This document shows positions 15,537 to 26,793 of a DNA stretch of 50,083 nt, one piece after another. Source of the DNA: Akkermansia sp. (GTDB lineage: Bacteria > Verrucomicrobiota > Verrucomicrobiia > Verrucomicrobiales > Akkermansiaceae); the NCBI GenBank assembly GCA_030536145.1, contig JAUNQN010000018.1, positions 1 through 50,083 on the forward strand. Direction: 5' to 3'. Both the position numbers and the translations under genes were made by a program. Within the stretch, counting starts at the first letter, position 1. The number at the start of each line of letters is the position of its first letter. The notes below the pieces were generated by a model that ran no database searches, had not been told where the DNA came from, and saw only the letters and a program-made list of their open reading frames with translations.

Positions 15537-17825
15537 ATGCTCCGTTCCAAGTTCCTTACCTGCCTTTTTGCCGTGGCCATGGGGGCCGCGGCCGCCTACG
15601 CGCAGCGCCCTGCTATGCAGGATGCCGACACCGCGGAGGAGGTGACCGGCGCCCCCGCCTTTGTCCTGCCCGCCGGGGCAGAGGCCGAGGAGGAGGCCGT
15701 GGAAACCGTGCGACTGGGCGGTGAGGACCGCGTGACCACCCAGGAGGGTGTGGGCGAGGCCGACAGTTATGAGCGGACCGTGGACCCCAATGCCCCCACC
15801 AATGTGAAGGTGGGCGCGCAGGGCGCGGATGACACCACCGCCGCCGCCCCGCTGAAGGATACGGAATCCGTGCTGGATTCCGGCGCGCCGGACCCCTCCC
15901 GCGTGGCGTATGCCAGCACGCGGCGCAATGCCCGCACCATATCCCTTTCCGTGCCGGGGCCGCGCGGCATGATTACGGACCGCACGGGTGAGGTGATGGC
16001 CGCATCCGAGGTGGCGTACCAGCCCTCCCTGCTGTTCAACCAGCTGGAGGACGAGTCCGACGCCGCCATCGTGAAAGTGGCGCGCAAGGCCATGAAAGCC
16101 CTGGCAGACCAGGGAATCAAGGTGGCGGAAAAGACGGACGAGCAGCTGGTGGACCACTACCGCCACCGCCGCTGGCTGGCGCTGCCGGTGGGCTCCATCA
16201 TGCGTGAGAAGCAGCTGGAGGGCAAGCGCGCCAAGCTGGAGAAGATACCCCACACCCAGCTCACCGCCGTGTATATCCGCAACTATCCCGCCAAGGATTC
16301 CGCCTGCCATATCCTGGGCTACACCGGCGCCCAGGCCAAGCTGCCCACCGGCCCCATCAACCACAACGACCCCATCTTTGCCCGCCAGGAGGGCCGCTCC
16401 GGCCTGGAGCTGCAGTTCGACAAGCAGCTCAACGGCCAGCCCGGTACCTGGCGCCTCATGTTTGATGAGAACGGCAAGAAAATCCTGGATGAGCTGCAGG
16501 CCAAGCCGCGCCCGGGCGGCACCGTGGTGACCACGCTGAACCTGGAGTGGCAGCGCGCGGCAGAGGAGGCCCTGCGCCGCAACACCCAGGGCCGCGGTGC
16601 CTTTGTGCTGGTGGATATCTACACGGGGGAGGTGCTGGTGCTGGCCTCCGTGCCGAACTTCGACCCCAACCTCTTCATCCCCTCCATCTCCCAGCAGGAT
16701 TACGACAAGCTGCGCAACGACAAGAACACGCCGCTGGTCTCCCGCGCCTTTGCCGGCGTGTACCCGCCCGCATCCACCTTCAAGACCATCACCATTGCCG
16801 CCGCCCTGCGCTACGGCGTGATCAAGGAGAACACCAGCATCTACTGCCCGTACTCCATCCGCATCGGCAACCACACCTTCCGCAACGCCGGCAAGTTTGA
16901 GGGCACGCTGGATTGTGTGGGCGCACTGGCCGCCTCCAACAACCCCTTCATGTACCAGGTGGCCGCCACCCGCTCCCCGCGCCTGGGCGCCCGCCTGTGT
17001 GATGCCGCTCGCCGTTTCGGCTACGGCCGCCCCACGGGCCTGCCCCTGGCGGACAAGGCCGGCAACGTGCCGGACGAGAGCTGGATGCAGCGCAACTACG
17101 GCCGCGGGTTCGCCCCGGGTGACTTTGCCAACATGGCCATCGGCCAGGGCGCCATCCTGGCCACGCCGCTGCAGGTGGCGCACGCCATAGCCGGCATAGC
17201 AAACGGGGAGTACCTGCCCAAGCTGCAGCTGGTGCGCCAGATCCTGGATTCCCGCGGCAACGTGGTCTACCAGGCCCAGCCCGCGGCGGATTCCAACCTG
17301 AAGGAGTACAGCGCCTCCCTGGCCGTGGTGCGCAAGGGCATGCGCGCCGTGGTGGAGGGCGGTACGGGCCGCCGCGCCGCACTCAGCTATGTTTCCAACG
17401 CCGGCAAGACCGGCACCGCCCAGTGGGGCAAGCAGTCCGACGACTGCCGCCTGGCCTGGTTCGCGGGCTTTGTGCCGGCGGACAAGCCCCGCTTTGCCTA
17501 TGCCGCCCTGTATGAGGGCAAGCCGCACCAGAAGATTTCCGGCGGCCACATGGCCGCTGCCATCGTGCGCGCCTTCTTTGAGAACAGCCGCGTGAAACCC
17601 GGTATCAAGAAGGCCCTGGACGAGGCCGCCGAGAAGGTGAAGGGCAAGATGCCCGGCGAGGAAGGGGCAGAGGACGACGTGGAGGAGGTCGAAATCATCG
17701 ACGAGGAAGCCGCCGCACGCGAGGCCGCACGCCAGCGCGCCAAGGCCGCCAAGGCGGCCGAGCAGAAAGCCAAGGCCGTGCGCCAGCAGCGCAGCGGCTG
17801 GAGCGATGGCCGCTCCCGTGATTGA
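15537..17825 (+). CDS. Class B penicillin-binding protein (PBP2/MrdA-like)
   Basis: Peptidoglycan D,D-transpeptidase. 762 residues: signal-like N-terminus ending AYAQ near residue 23, an acidic low-complexity linker to about residue 130, the PBP dimerisation domain (PGPRGMITDRTGEVMA), and the transpeptidase domain. All three active-site motifs are present: STFK (Ser near 413), SNN near 465, and KTGTAQ near 624. The C-terminal 60 residues are Glu-rich, then Ala/Lys/Arg-rich. PBP2 normally has a non-cleaved membrane helix and no such linker or tail. No rodA or mre gene is nearby. The neighbour downstream is an outer-membrane protein 29 bases after the stop. Confidence 0.88.
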   Translation: MLRSKFLTCLFAVAMGAAAAYAQRPAMQDADTAEEVTGAPAFVLPAGAEAEEEAVETVRLGGEDRVTTQEGVGEADSYERTVDPNAPTNVKVGAQGADDTTAAAPLKDTESVLDSGAPDPSRVAYASTRRNARTISLSVPGPRGMITDRTGEVMAASEVAYQPSLLFNQLEDESDAAIVKVARKAMKALADQGIKVAEKTDEQLVDHYRHRRWLALPVGSIMREKQLEGKRAKLEKIPHTQLTAVYIRNYPAKDSACHILGYTGAQAKLPTGPINHNDPIFARQEGRSGLELQFDKQLNGQPGTWRLMFDENGKKILDELQAKPRPGGTVVTTLNLEWQRAAEEALRRNTQGRGAFVLVDIYTGEVLVLASVPNFDPNLFIPSISQQDYDKLRNDKNTPLVSRAFAGVYPPASTFKTITIAAALRYGVIKENTSIYCPYSIRIGNHTFRNAGKFEGTLDCVGALAASNNPFMYQVAATRSPRLGARLCDAARRFGYGRPTGLPLADKAGNVPDESWMQRNYGRGFAPGDFANMAIGQGAILATPLQVAHAIAGIANGEYLPKLQLVRQILDSRGNVVYQAQPAADSNLKEYSASLAVVRKGMRAVVEGGTGRRAALSYVSNAGKTGTAQWGKQSDDCRLAWFAGFVPADKPRFAYAALYEGKPHQKISGGHMAAAIVRAFFENSRVKPGIKKALDEAAEKVKGKMPGEEGAEDDVEEVEIIDEEAAAREAARQRAKAAKAAEQKAKAVRQQRSGWSDGRSRD

Positions 17826-17854
17826 TCCATCCGCACACCCCCGTTTCCTGCGCC

Positions 17855-18649
17855 ATGAGATTGCCCCTCCTGCCAGCCGCCTGCCTGGCCGTGTCCCTGG
17901 CCGCGGCAGATGATTCCCTGCTGACCCCCTGTTACGGGCCGGGCGCCGGGGAGCTGTTCACAGAGACCGCCCTCACCCGCGTCTGGGTGCGCACCGCCAC
18001 TGCGCGGGACTATTCCCTGGAGCTCTGGCAGGGCGTGTACTACGGCTTGTCAGATTCTTGGACCCTGTGTGCCGGTGCGGCGGAATCCCGGGAACGCTAC
18101 GCCCCCTTTGCCCCCGCAGACCCGGAGGACGACGAGGCGGAATGGCGCGCCCACAGCCGCACGCGCGGCACCTTCCTGGGCCTGTGGTACTCCCATGACC
18201 TGGATGATGCCGACTCCCTGGAGGCAGAGGTGTATTACACCGTGGAGCGCACTGCGCGGGAGCACCCGCAGGAGCTGCTGTCCCTCTCCTCCTACTACTG
18301 CCATGATTTCGGCGGCGCCCTCGGCCTGGTCCGCCTGGCCATGGATACCCCCGTCTCCGCCGGCCGCGGGAACGACCCCGCCTTCCGCGCCGGACTCTGC
18401 GCCTATACCCGCCTGGCGGAAAACGCCGGGGTGCAGCTGGAGCTTTTTGCAGAGCATTGCACCGCCACCGGAAACCGCGCCGCCGCCTTTGCCTCTGCGG
18501 CTGTCGGCTACCAGTTCAATGACCACATCGCCCTGCGCCTAGGCGTAACCGCCCAGCTCCATGATTCCGGCCGCACCCACCGCGGGGAGCCGTATGAGCG
18601 CACCCGCCGCTCCACCTCCCTGGATATCTGCCTGCGCGTGCTGTTCTAA
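17855..18649 (+). CDS. Predicted outer-membrane beta-barrel protein
   Basis: 264 residues: signal peptide (LPLLPAACLAVSLAAA), then alternating hydrophobic/polar strands (SLELWQGVYYGL, GTFLGLWYSHDL, SAAVGYQFNDHIALRLGV) and a C-terminal Phe preceded by a strand (LDICLRVLF), the usual signal for barrel insertion. I do not recognise a specific family. The ATG at 17855 gives the signal peptide directly. It probably shares the transcript of the PBP gene. Function unknown. Confidence 0.65.
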   Translation: MRLPLLPAACLAVSLAAADDSLLTPCYGPGAGELFTETALTRVWVRTATARDYSLELWQGVYYGLSDSWTLCAGAAESRERYAPFAPADPEDDEAEWRAHSRTRGTFLGLWYSHDLDDADSLEAEVYYTVERTAREHPQELLSLSSYYCHDFGGALGLVRLAMDTPVSAGRGNDPAFRAGLCAYTRLAENAGVQLELFAEHCTATGNRAAAFASAAVGYQFNDHIALRLGVTAQLHDSGRTHRGEPYERTRRSTSLDICLRVLF

Positions 18650-18763
18650 GCCAATGTCCCCCCGCCGGATTTGTAGCGGATTGCGTCAATGAGGGCGAGC
18701 AAGGGGGCTTGTCCTGCACCGCAGGTGCAGCCTTGGGGCGGTTCCGCGCCAGTCCTCATCTTG

Positions 18764-20692
18764 TCACGCCTGGGAGCCTTGTGGGCGGAGGCGGATGGCC
18801 ATGATGGTGATGTCGTCGTTCTGCTCGTTGCCGCAGGTGAAGGCGTGGAGGTCTGCGGTGAGGCTTTCCACGGCTTGGCGTGCGGAGGCATCTGCGGGCA
18901 GGTGGTGGGCCCAGTTGAGGAGGCGGGCCTCGCCGTACTGGTCCTGGGCGGGGGCTTCCGCCTCTGTCACGCCATCGGTGTAGAGCAGCAGGCTGTCCCC
19001 GGGCTGGAGCTGGATGCGCTGCATGCGGAAGGGGAAATCATCCATGGCGCCGACGACGAGGTTTGGGATGAGGGGGAGGAAATGGGGCTGCCCGGCGGCG
19101 GGGATGACCACGGGCGGGTTGTGGCCGGCGTTGCAGTATTCCAGCTCCAGGGTCTGCAGGTCCAGGTGGCCGGTGAGGAGGGTGACGAACATGCCGCTGC
19201 TGTCGTACTCTGCGATGCAGCGGTTGATTTTGGCGACCACGTTGTCCAGTGTGGTGCGTGTGCTGCCCACCAGGCGCAGGGCGCTGCGGGTGATGGCCAT
19301 GATGAGGGCGGCGGACACGCCCTTGCCGGAGACATCCCCGATGGCGAAGTAGAGGTGATGGCCGCGGATGGTGAAGTCGTACAGGTCTCCGCCCACCTCC
19401 CTGGCGGGGGTCATGCCTGCGTACAGGTCCACGGGGCCGGGGGGCGGGAAGTCCGTGGGGAGCATGTTCATCTGGATGTCATGGGCGATGCTCAGCTCGC
19501 TTTCCAGGCGCTGCTTGCCGGCGGTGGTGCGCTCCAGGTCTGCCATGTATTGTTTCAGGGAGGCCTGCATGTAGTCGAAGGAGTCACGGAGCTGGGCAAT
19601 CTCATCCCTGGTGGAGATGCGGGGCAGGGGGGTGTCGAAATTGCCGGAGGCGATGGCGCGGGCGCTTTCCGAGAAGGCGGAGAGGGGGCGTGTTTCCCGC
19701 GTGACGGCGGCGCGGCAGAGGAGGAAAATGCCCAGGAGGCCGGCCAGGCCTGCGGCCAGGAGCACGGCGGTCATCTCCATGGCGCTGCGCAGCACCTCCC
19801 GGTAGGGGCAGATGATGGCGGCGCTCCAGCCGTTGCACAGGGGGCCGTACACGGAAAAGTATTCCACGCCGGCCTCGGAGAAGGAGAAGACACCGCGCTT
19901 GCGGTCCACCACCATGTGGCGCAGGTCCTGCGTCACCGTGGGGTCGTGCATCTCTGCGGCCTGGCTGAAGATGGTGTCGCCTTCCAGCCAGGAGGAGAAC
20001 GGGGCGCATACATACGTGCCGGAGCGGCTTACCAGGTTGGTGTATGCCCCGGGGTAGGGCTGGATGCTGCCGAACTTGGTGGAGAGCCAGGCCAGGGAGA
20101 TATCAGCGGTGATCACAGCATACACCTGGCCGTCTGCATCCCGCAGGGGGCGGCTGTAGGTGGCCACCCACTGCTCGCCGCCGTTCTCGTCGTAGTAGGG
20201 CTCGCTCCAGCTGGGCTTGCCGGTAAGGCGCGGCACCTGGAACCAGTCCATGTAGAAGTAGTCATACGTGCCGGAACCCAGCTGGGTGCGCTTGCGTTTG
20301 CCGGTTTCCTCGTCAATCCAGGTGTAGGGTGCAAAATAGTGCTTGCCGGGGAAATAGTCCGGCACAAAGGCGATGGCGCTGCCGACGATGTGGTCGTTGG
20401 AATCCACCAGCTGGCGGGTAATGCGGTACAGGTACTCCTGGTCGTTGCCGTGCTCTTTCACCAGCCAGGCGGCATTGGCGGTGGCCACCTCCACGGCGCA
20501 GAGCTCCTTTTCCACGTCCTTGATGGTGGCCTCCAGCAGGTTGGCGGCGGATTGTGTGGCCTCTTGCGTGATGAGGTGCCTGCCGGTGCAGGCCACCACG
20601 GCCATGCCCACCAGGAAGAGCAGGGAGCTGAGCGCAATCACGATGATGCTCAGGCGCTGGGCGAAGGAGGTGCTGTAGCGGGGCGTGCTCAC
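18764..20692 (-). CDS. CACHE-HAMP-PP2C (RsbU/SpoIIE-type) serine phosphatase
   Basis: 642-residue membrane signalling protein: TM1 (about 13-35), a periplasmic double-CACHE sensor (about 36-300, with GSGTYDYFYMDWFQ and VYAVITADISLAWL), TM2 (AVLLAAGLAGLLGIFLL), HAMP (TRPLSAFSESARAI), a short coiled coil, and a PP2C-like phosphatase from about 400 (VGGDLYDF, IGDVSGKGVSAAL, YCNAGHNPP, LYTDGVTEAE). RsbU-type phosphatases usually act on anti-sigma-factor antagonists; no such partner is in the window. Its start overlaps the stop of the upstream binding-protein gene by 4 bases, so the two are translated together. Confidence 0.9.
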   Translation of the reverse strand: MSTPRYSTSFAQRLSIIVIALSSLLFLVGMAVVACTGRHLITQEATQSAANLLEATIKDVEKELCAVEVATANAAWLVKEHGNDQEYLYRITRQLVDSNDHIVGSAIAFVPDYFPGKHYFAPYTWIDEETGKRKRTQLGSGTYDYFYMDWFQVPRLTGKPSWSEPYYDENGGEQWVATYSRPLRDADGQVYAVITADISLAWLSTKFGSIQPYPGAYTNLVSRSGTYVCAPFSSWLEGDTIFSQAAEMHDPTVTQDLRHMVVDRKRGVFSFSEAGVEYFSVYGPLCNGWSAAIICPYREVLRSAMEMTAVLLAAGLAGLLGIFLLCRAAVTRETRPLSAFSESARAIASGNFDTPLPRISTRDEIAQLRDSFDYMQASLKQYMADLERTTAGKQRLESELSIAHDIQMNMLPTDFPPPGPVDLYAGMTPAREVGGDLYDFTIRGHHLYFAIGDVSGKGVSAALIMAITRSALRLVGSTRTTLDNVVAKINRCIAEYDSSGMFVTLLTGHLDLQTLELEYCNAGHNPPVVIPAAGQPHFLPLIPNLVVGAMDDFPFRMQRIQLQPGDSLLLYTDGVTEAEAPAQDQYGEARLLNWAHHLPADASARQAVESLTADLHAFTCGNEQNDDITIMAIRLRPQGSQA

Positions 20693-21648
20693 GGGCGTAT
20701 CATTTCTGCGTATTCCACCTTGCGGGGGATGGCGCGCGCGCGCACCATGTCATCCACCAGCTTGTCGAATTCCTCCTGAGTCACGGGAGCGAAGTCCCGC
20801 AGGCCGGTGCGCGGGTTCACCAGCAGGCGCAGGTATTCGTCGAGCATCATGCGCTCCAGCTCCTTGTTGGAGGAAACGTGGCCTGCGCGGATATAGCGGG
20901 CGGAGATGGCCAGGGCCTCCGCCTGGTGGGAGTGGGCGTATTCCCAGCCGCGGCGCACGGCGCGGGCAAAGCGCTCCAGGGCATCCCGGCGCTGCGCGTA
21001 GGTCTCCTCTGTCACGTACAGGCCGTCCTCCGGCGCTGTGTAGCCGAAATCGGAGAAGCGCAGCACGTTCTCCCGCGCCACGCTGCCTGTGGAGAGCAGC
21101 AGGCGTATGTACTCGTTGTAGCTGAAACACAGCGTGGCATCCACCGCCTTGTAGATGAAGAGGGAGGAGATGCGGCTGCCGTACACCCAGTGGATGTTCA
21201 GCCCGTGCATGCCGGCCAGCATGGTGCAGACGGCCCGGTGGCTGCTGCGCCAAGTGCCGATCTTCATGTGGTTGAGGTCCTGCGGGGTGCGGATGGGCCT
21301 GTGGGCCACGCACCACAGGCCGCTGCGCTGGGAGAGCTGCATCACGTTCAGCAGGGGTGCCCCGGCGGCGCGCGCCTCCACGGCCTGCACCAGCTGCATG
21401 CTGGTAATATCCACCTGGCCGCGGGTCAGGTAGTCCAGCGGGGTCTCTGCAGAGTTCAGGCCCATGTGGCGTATGGTCACCTTCAGCCCCTCGTCATGGA
21501 AAAAGCCCTTGTCCTGCGCCACGTAGACCCCGGCGAACTGCCCCTGCGGAATCCAGTGCGGCATGAACACAAGCTCCTGCAGCTCAGCCCGGCAGGCGGA
21601 GGAGATACAGATGCAGAACGCGGCAAAGATGGCAAGCAGGCGGCTCAC
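20689..21648 (-). CDS. NMT1/THI5-like periplasmic substrate-binding protein
   Basis: 319 residues from the GTG at 21648 (ATG 21657 would add three residues). Signal peptide (LLAIFAAFCICISSACRA), then the SsuA/THI5 fold: HWIPQGQFAGVYVAQDKGFF near the start, GQVDITSMQLVQAVEARAAGAPLL, KIGTWRSSHRAV and SRYIR-type helices near the end. Relatives bind pyrimidine, sulfonate or nitrate-like solutes for ABC importers. Here there is no permease or ATPase; instead the next gene is a CACHE-HAMP-PP2C phosphatase with a 4-base overlap. The GTG start is preferred because the -10 box TAGAAT covers the ATG and ends 7 bases before the GTG. Confidence 0.8.
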   Translation of the reverse strand: MSRLLAIFAAFCICISSACRAELQELVFMPHWIPQGQFAGVYVAQDKGFFHDEGLKVTIRHMGLNSAETPLDYLTRGQVDITSMQLVQAVEARAAGAPLLNVMQLSQRSGLWCVAHRPIRTPQDLNHMKIGTWRSSHRAVCTMLAGMHGLNIHWVYGSRISSLFIYKAVDATLCFSYNEYIRLLLSTGSVARENVLRFSDFGYTAPEDGLYVTEETYAQRRDALERFARAVRRGWEYAHSHQAEALAISARYIRAGHVSSNKELERMMLDEYLRLLVNPRTGLRDFAPVTQEEFDKLVDDMVRARAIPRKVEYAEMIRP

Positions 21649-21655
21649 AACCCGC

Positions 21656-21684
21656 ATTCTAGCAGATATGGCGCCCCATGGCAA
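21656..21684 (-). promoter_or_regulatory. Promoter of the binding-protein/phosphatase operon
   Basis: Minus strand TTGCCA (21684-21679), 17-base spacer, TAGAAT (21661-21656). The last two bases of the -10 box are the AT of the upstream ATG, so that codon lies before the expected transcription start. Confidence 0.72.
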
Positions 21685-21734
21685 GGGATAACGGCGCATG
21701 CCGCAATAATCCGCGCCCGCAGCTCTCTTTTAGC

Positions 21735-21762
21735 TTGAAATCACAAAAAAAACGGCTATACT
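21735..21762 (+). promoter_or_regulatory. Promoter of acnA
   Basis: TTGAAA, 16-base spacer, TATACT (21757-21762), 24 bases before the ATG. Confidence 0.8.
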
Positions 21763-21786
21763 CCGCGCGAACTGACATTTTTGCGT

Positions 21787-24507
<2,721 letters not shown>

Positions 24508-24540
24508 CGGGCAGCCGGCCCTGCCGGAAAACCAAAAGGG

Positions 24541-24578
24541 AACAGGCCCGGGCGTTGCCCGGGCCTGTCCTGTGTTTT
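24541..24578 (+). terminator. Terminator of acnA
   Basis: Stem ACAGGCCCGGGC/GCCCGGGCCTGT with a GTT loop, then CCTGTGTTTT. Confidence 0.85.
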
Positions 24579-24613
24579 GGCAGGGGATGGCACCCTGCCG
24601 CGGCGCTGAGCGC

Positions 24614-25081
24614 TCAGAGCTTGAAATCGTTGTAGGTATCCCACTCCTCACAGGTGGTGAGGCGCAGGGTCTTGGCCTCCAGGTCGTACACGCAGTTGTA
24701 GCTCGTCTCCCACAGGAAGCGGGGGTTGTGGGCGTGCGTGGTCTCTTTGTAGGCCTTGATGTCCCTGTTGATCCTGGCCTGGAAGGCGGGGTCGTTGTGC
24801 GGGGTGCTGGTGGTGAAATGCTCCCCCTCAGCGTGGTTGTCCAGGTATTCGGAATACCAGAAGGGGAAGGTATCCGCGGAATAGGCCTGGGAGTATGCGA
24901 CACGGCGCATCAGCCCGCGCATGGATTCCACGGAGCCGGAGCCTTCCGTGTAGTGCTTGCGGAGGATATCCGCACGCTCCACTCCGCAGGAGTGCGGCGT
25001 GATTTCCGGCGTGGTCAGGTAATAGTTGGTCATCACCTTGTGCTGGTCCGTCACGTACCACCCCGGCCACGCACGAGGCAT
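24614..25081 (-). pseudogene. 5'-truncated linear amide C-N hydrolase fragment
   Basis: About 155 codons with no proper N-terminus. It resembles the C-terminal half of choloylglycine-hydrolase/penicillin-acylase type Ntn enzymes: VMTNYYLTTP, GVERADILRKHY, and the ending RFLWETSYNCVYDLEAKTL, a typical terminal strand pair. The catalytic N-terminal Cys domain is missing. The frame stops resembling the family near 25060-25080, where a plus-strand PEP-CTERM gene remnant begins. Family assignment is by eye and moderate. Confidence 0.55.
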
Positions 25082-25236
25082 TCCAGGGCACGGAGTATGG
25101 GTACGAGGATCTGATTGCCGCCAACGTATACACCCTGACGGGGGTGATGCCGCAGCCGCCCGTGCCGGAGCCTGCCACGGGCACGCTGTCCCTGCTGGCG
25201 CTGGGAGCGCTCTGCGCCCGCCGCCGCAGGAAGTAG
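25066..25236 (+). pseudogene. 3' remnant of a PEP-CTERM protein gene
   Basis: The frame ending in TAG at 25234-25236 encodes HEAFQGTEYGYEDLIAANVY, then the sorting tail VPEPATGTLSLLALGALC plus an Arg-rich end. The tail is nearly identical to those of genes A, B and C. There is no start codon or signal peptide upstream; the frame runs back into the opposite-strand hydrolase fragment. A terminator follows. It is a decayed or rearranged gene end. Confidence 0.75.
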
Positions 25237-25264
25237 GGCGCAGCGCTTTCCAAAGGTGTTTCTC

Positions 25265-25297
25265 AAACGGCCCTGCATGCCGCCGGGCCGTTTTGTC
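25265..25297 (+). terminator. Terminator behind the PEP-CTERM remnant
   Basis: AAACGGCCC paired with GGGCCGTTT across an 11-base loop, followed by TGTC. Confidence 0.7.
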
Positions 25298-25330
25298 TAT
25301 TCATGCGGGGCCTGCATTCTCACACCGCAA

Positions 25331-25360
25331 AAAGGGCAGCCCCTGCGGGGGCTGCCCTTT
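25331..25360 (-). terminator. Terminator of the outer-membrane protein gene
   Basis: Perfect stem AAAGGGCAGCCCC/GGGGCTGCCCTTT; on the minus strand it is followed by TT and GCGG. Confidence 0.8.
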
Positions 25361-25385
25361 GATTGAATGTTTCAGGCGGGTTGGA

Positions 25386-26018
25386 TTAGAACTCGCAGCC
25401 CACACCGAGGGAGATGATGTGCTGGCCGAAGTTGAACTTGCCGTTGTCGTCGGCATAGGTGCGGCCGAACTCGTAGCCGAGCTTGACGTACACCTGCTGG
25501 CTGCACTGCACCTTGAGACCGCCGCCCACCGTGAAAGTGAAGCCGTCGGTCTTGAGCTTGTCGGAGCCGTAACCCGGGACCTTGATCTTGGCCTCGCCGA
25601 TGGAGTAACCGGCCTTGCCGCCCAGGTAGAAGGAAACCTCGTCGGTGACGGCCAGGTTCACATCGTAACCGAAGGTGATGGGCAGGACGTACATGTCGTT
25701 CTTGTAGCTGTAGGTCTCGTTCTGGCCGAAGGACATGGTGTGCTTCTCCTCGCCGGTGAGGTAGGCGACGTTCAGGCTGAACTGGTGGCGTACGGAGGCA
25801 CGCTGCTGGGAGTACAGGTTGAGGCTCAGGCGGGCACCCCACATGTCGGGGGTGTCGTTCTCGTCGCCGATGGCGTAGAGGGCGTCAACGGAGTAGACGG
25901 GTGTCCAGTCATAGACGGTGTAGGCACCGGGCTGGTTCTCCGGGAGCACGTAGGGAGCTGCGCTGGCGGCACCGGCAAGGGTGGCCAGGATGGTCAGTGT
26001 TGAAAGAAGTTTTTTCAT
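25386..26018 (-). CDS. Small outer-membrane beta-barrel protein
   Basis: 210 residues: signal peptide ending GAASA, then about eight amphipathic strands (RASVRHQFSLNVAYLTG, VLPITFGYDVNLAV, VSFYLGGKAGYSIG, FTFTVGGGLKVQC, QVYVKLGYEFGRTY) and a C-terminal strand ending CEF. This is the pattern of OmpA/OmpX-type eight-stranded porin-like proteins. The start at 26018 has AAGAGGA 8 bases upstream. TTGAAC, 17 bases, TAAAGA lies just before it (26029-26057), a plausible promoter with a weak -10 box. Biased codon use suggests high expression. Confidence 0.75.
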   Translation of the reverse strand: MKKLLSTLTILATLAGAASAAPYVLPENQPGAYTVYDWTPVYSVDALYAIGDENDTPDMWGARLSLNLYSQQRASVRHQFSLNVAYLTGEEKHTMSFGQNETYSYKNDMYVLPITFGYDVNLAVTDEVSFYLGGKAGYSIGEAKIKVPGYGSDKLKTDGFTFTVGGGLKVQCSQQVYVKLGYEFGRTYADDNGKFNFGQHIISLGVGCEF

Positions 26019-26101
26019 AGACGATTCCTCTTTAGCATATTTGCCGCAGGAGTTCAAGCCTATTCTTGGGCACGGGCAAATAAAAATGCAAATAAGGCGG
26101 G

Positions 26102-26770
26102 TCAGACCCCCTTTTTGTCATCCCAGAGCTCCAGGTGGAGGCGGTCTCCGAAGCGCACGCCGTGGCGCATGCACATTTCCGCCACGGCGGGGCGTGCGGC
26201 GTGCAGGGCGGCGCGGGTGGTGGCGCAGGGCATAAGGATGATGCGCTGCTGCGGCAGGCCGAGGGCCTGGATGGCGGGCCAGTCCTCCTCCCCCTGCACC
26301 ACGAACTTGAACCAGGTATTCTGCAGGGCGGCAAGGGCGGCAAGCACCTGCGGCTGCAGGGCCTGTGCGGGGGAGTTGCCGGCGTGGTCCAGCTTGGGGG
26401 AGACGTTCCACTGGTCCACGCGCTGCGCCAGGGCGGGCAGGGGGGCTATGGTGCCGTTGGTCTCCACCTCCACATACAGCTCACCCTGCGGGGGCAGCAG
26501 GTCCAGCAGGCGCAGCAGGGCGGGCTGCTGGAGCAGGGGCTCTCCGCCGGTGACGACGAGCCCCGCGCAGCGGTATGCGCGGATGCGTGCGGCTGCCTCC
26601 TCCTCCGGCAGTTCCAGGGCGTTTCCCCAGGAGTGCTTGGTATCACACCAGGCGCAGTGCAGGTTGCACCCGGCCAGGCGCAGGAAAACGGCGGGGGTTC
26701 CGGTGCGGCTGCCTTCCCCCTGCAGGGAGCAGAATATCTCCGGGTTAGATTTGAGGCGTGCAATCTTCAT
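26102..26770 (-). CDS. queE: 7-carboxy-7-deazaguanine synthase (radical SAM)
   Basis: Makes the deazaguanine ring of queuosine precursors from carboxytetrahydropterin. 222 residues. The SAM cluster motif is CNLHCAWC (Cys35, Cys39, Cys42) after the FCSLQGEGSRTGTPAVF N-terminus characteristic of QueE. GGEPLLQ and VETNGT follow, as in the family. An AAGGAG ribosome site precedes the ATG. It is divergent from the tyrosine phosphatase gene, whose ATG is 23 bases away. No other que gene is in the window. Confidence 0.92.
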   Translation of the reverse strand: MKIARLKSNPEIFCSLQGEGSRTGTPAVFLRLAGCNLHCAWCDTKHSWGNALELPEEEAAARIRAYRCAGLVVTGGEPLLQQPALLRLLDLLPPQGELYVEVETNGTIAPLPALAQRVDQWNVSPKLDHAGNSPAQALQPQVLAALAALQNTWFKFVVQGEEDWPAIQALGLPQQRIILMPCATTRAALHAARPAVAEMCMRHGVRFGDRLHLELWDDKKGV

Positions 26771-26793
26771 CTGGTTGTGGTAAGCTCCTTGAC

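Noticed and set aside
15462..17549. 695-codon minus-strand frame opposite the PBP gene
   Set aside because: Antisense shadow; the plus strand has all transpeptidase motifs.
18689..20779. 696-codon plus-strand frame opposite the PP2C phosphatase
   Set aside because: Antisense shadow with Gly/Val/His/Gln-rich composition and no recognisable domain.
24828..25253. Minus-strand frame running through the PEP-CTERM remnant
   Set aside because: It is the antisense of the plus-strand PEP-CTERM tail, not the missing N-terminus of the hydrolase.
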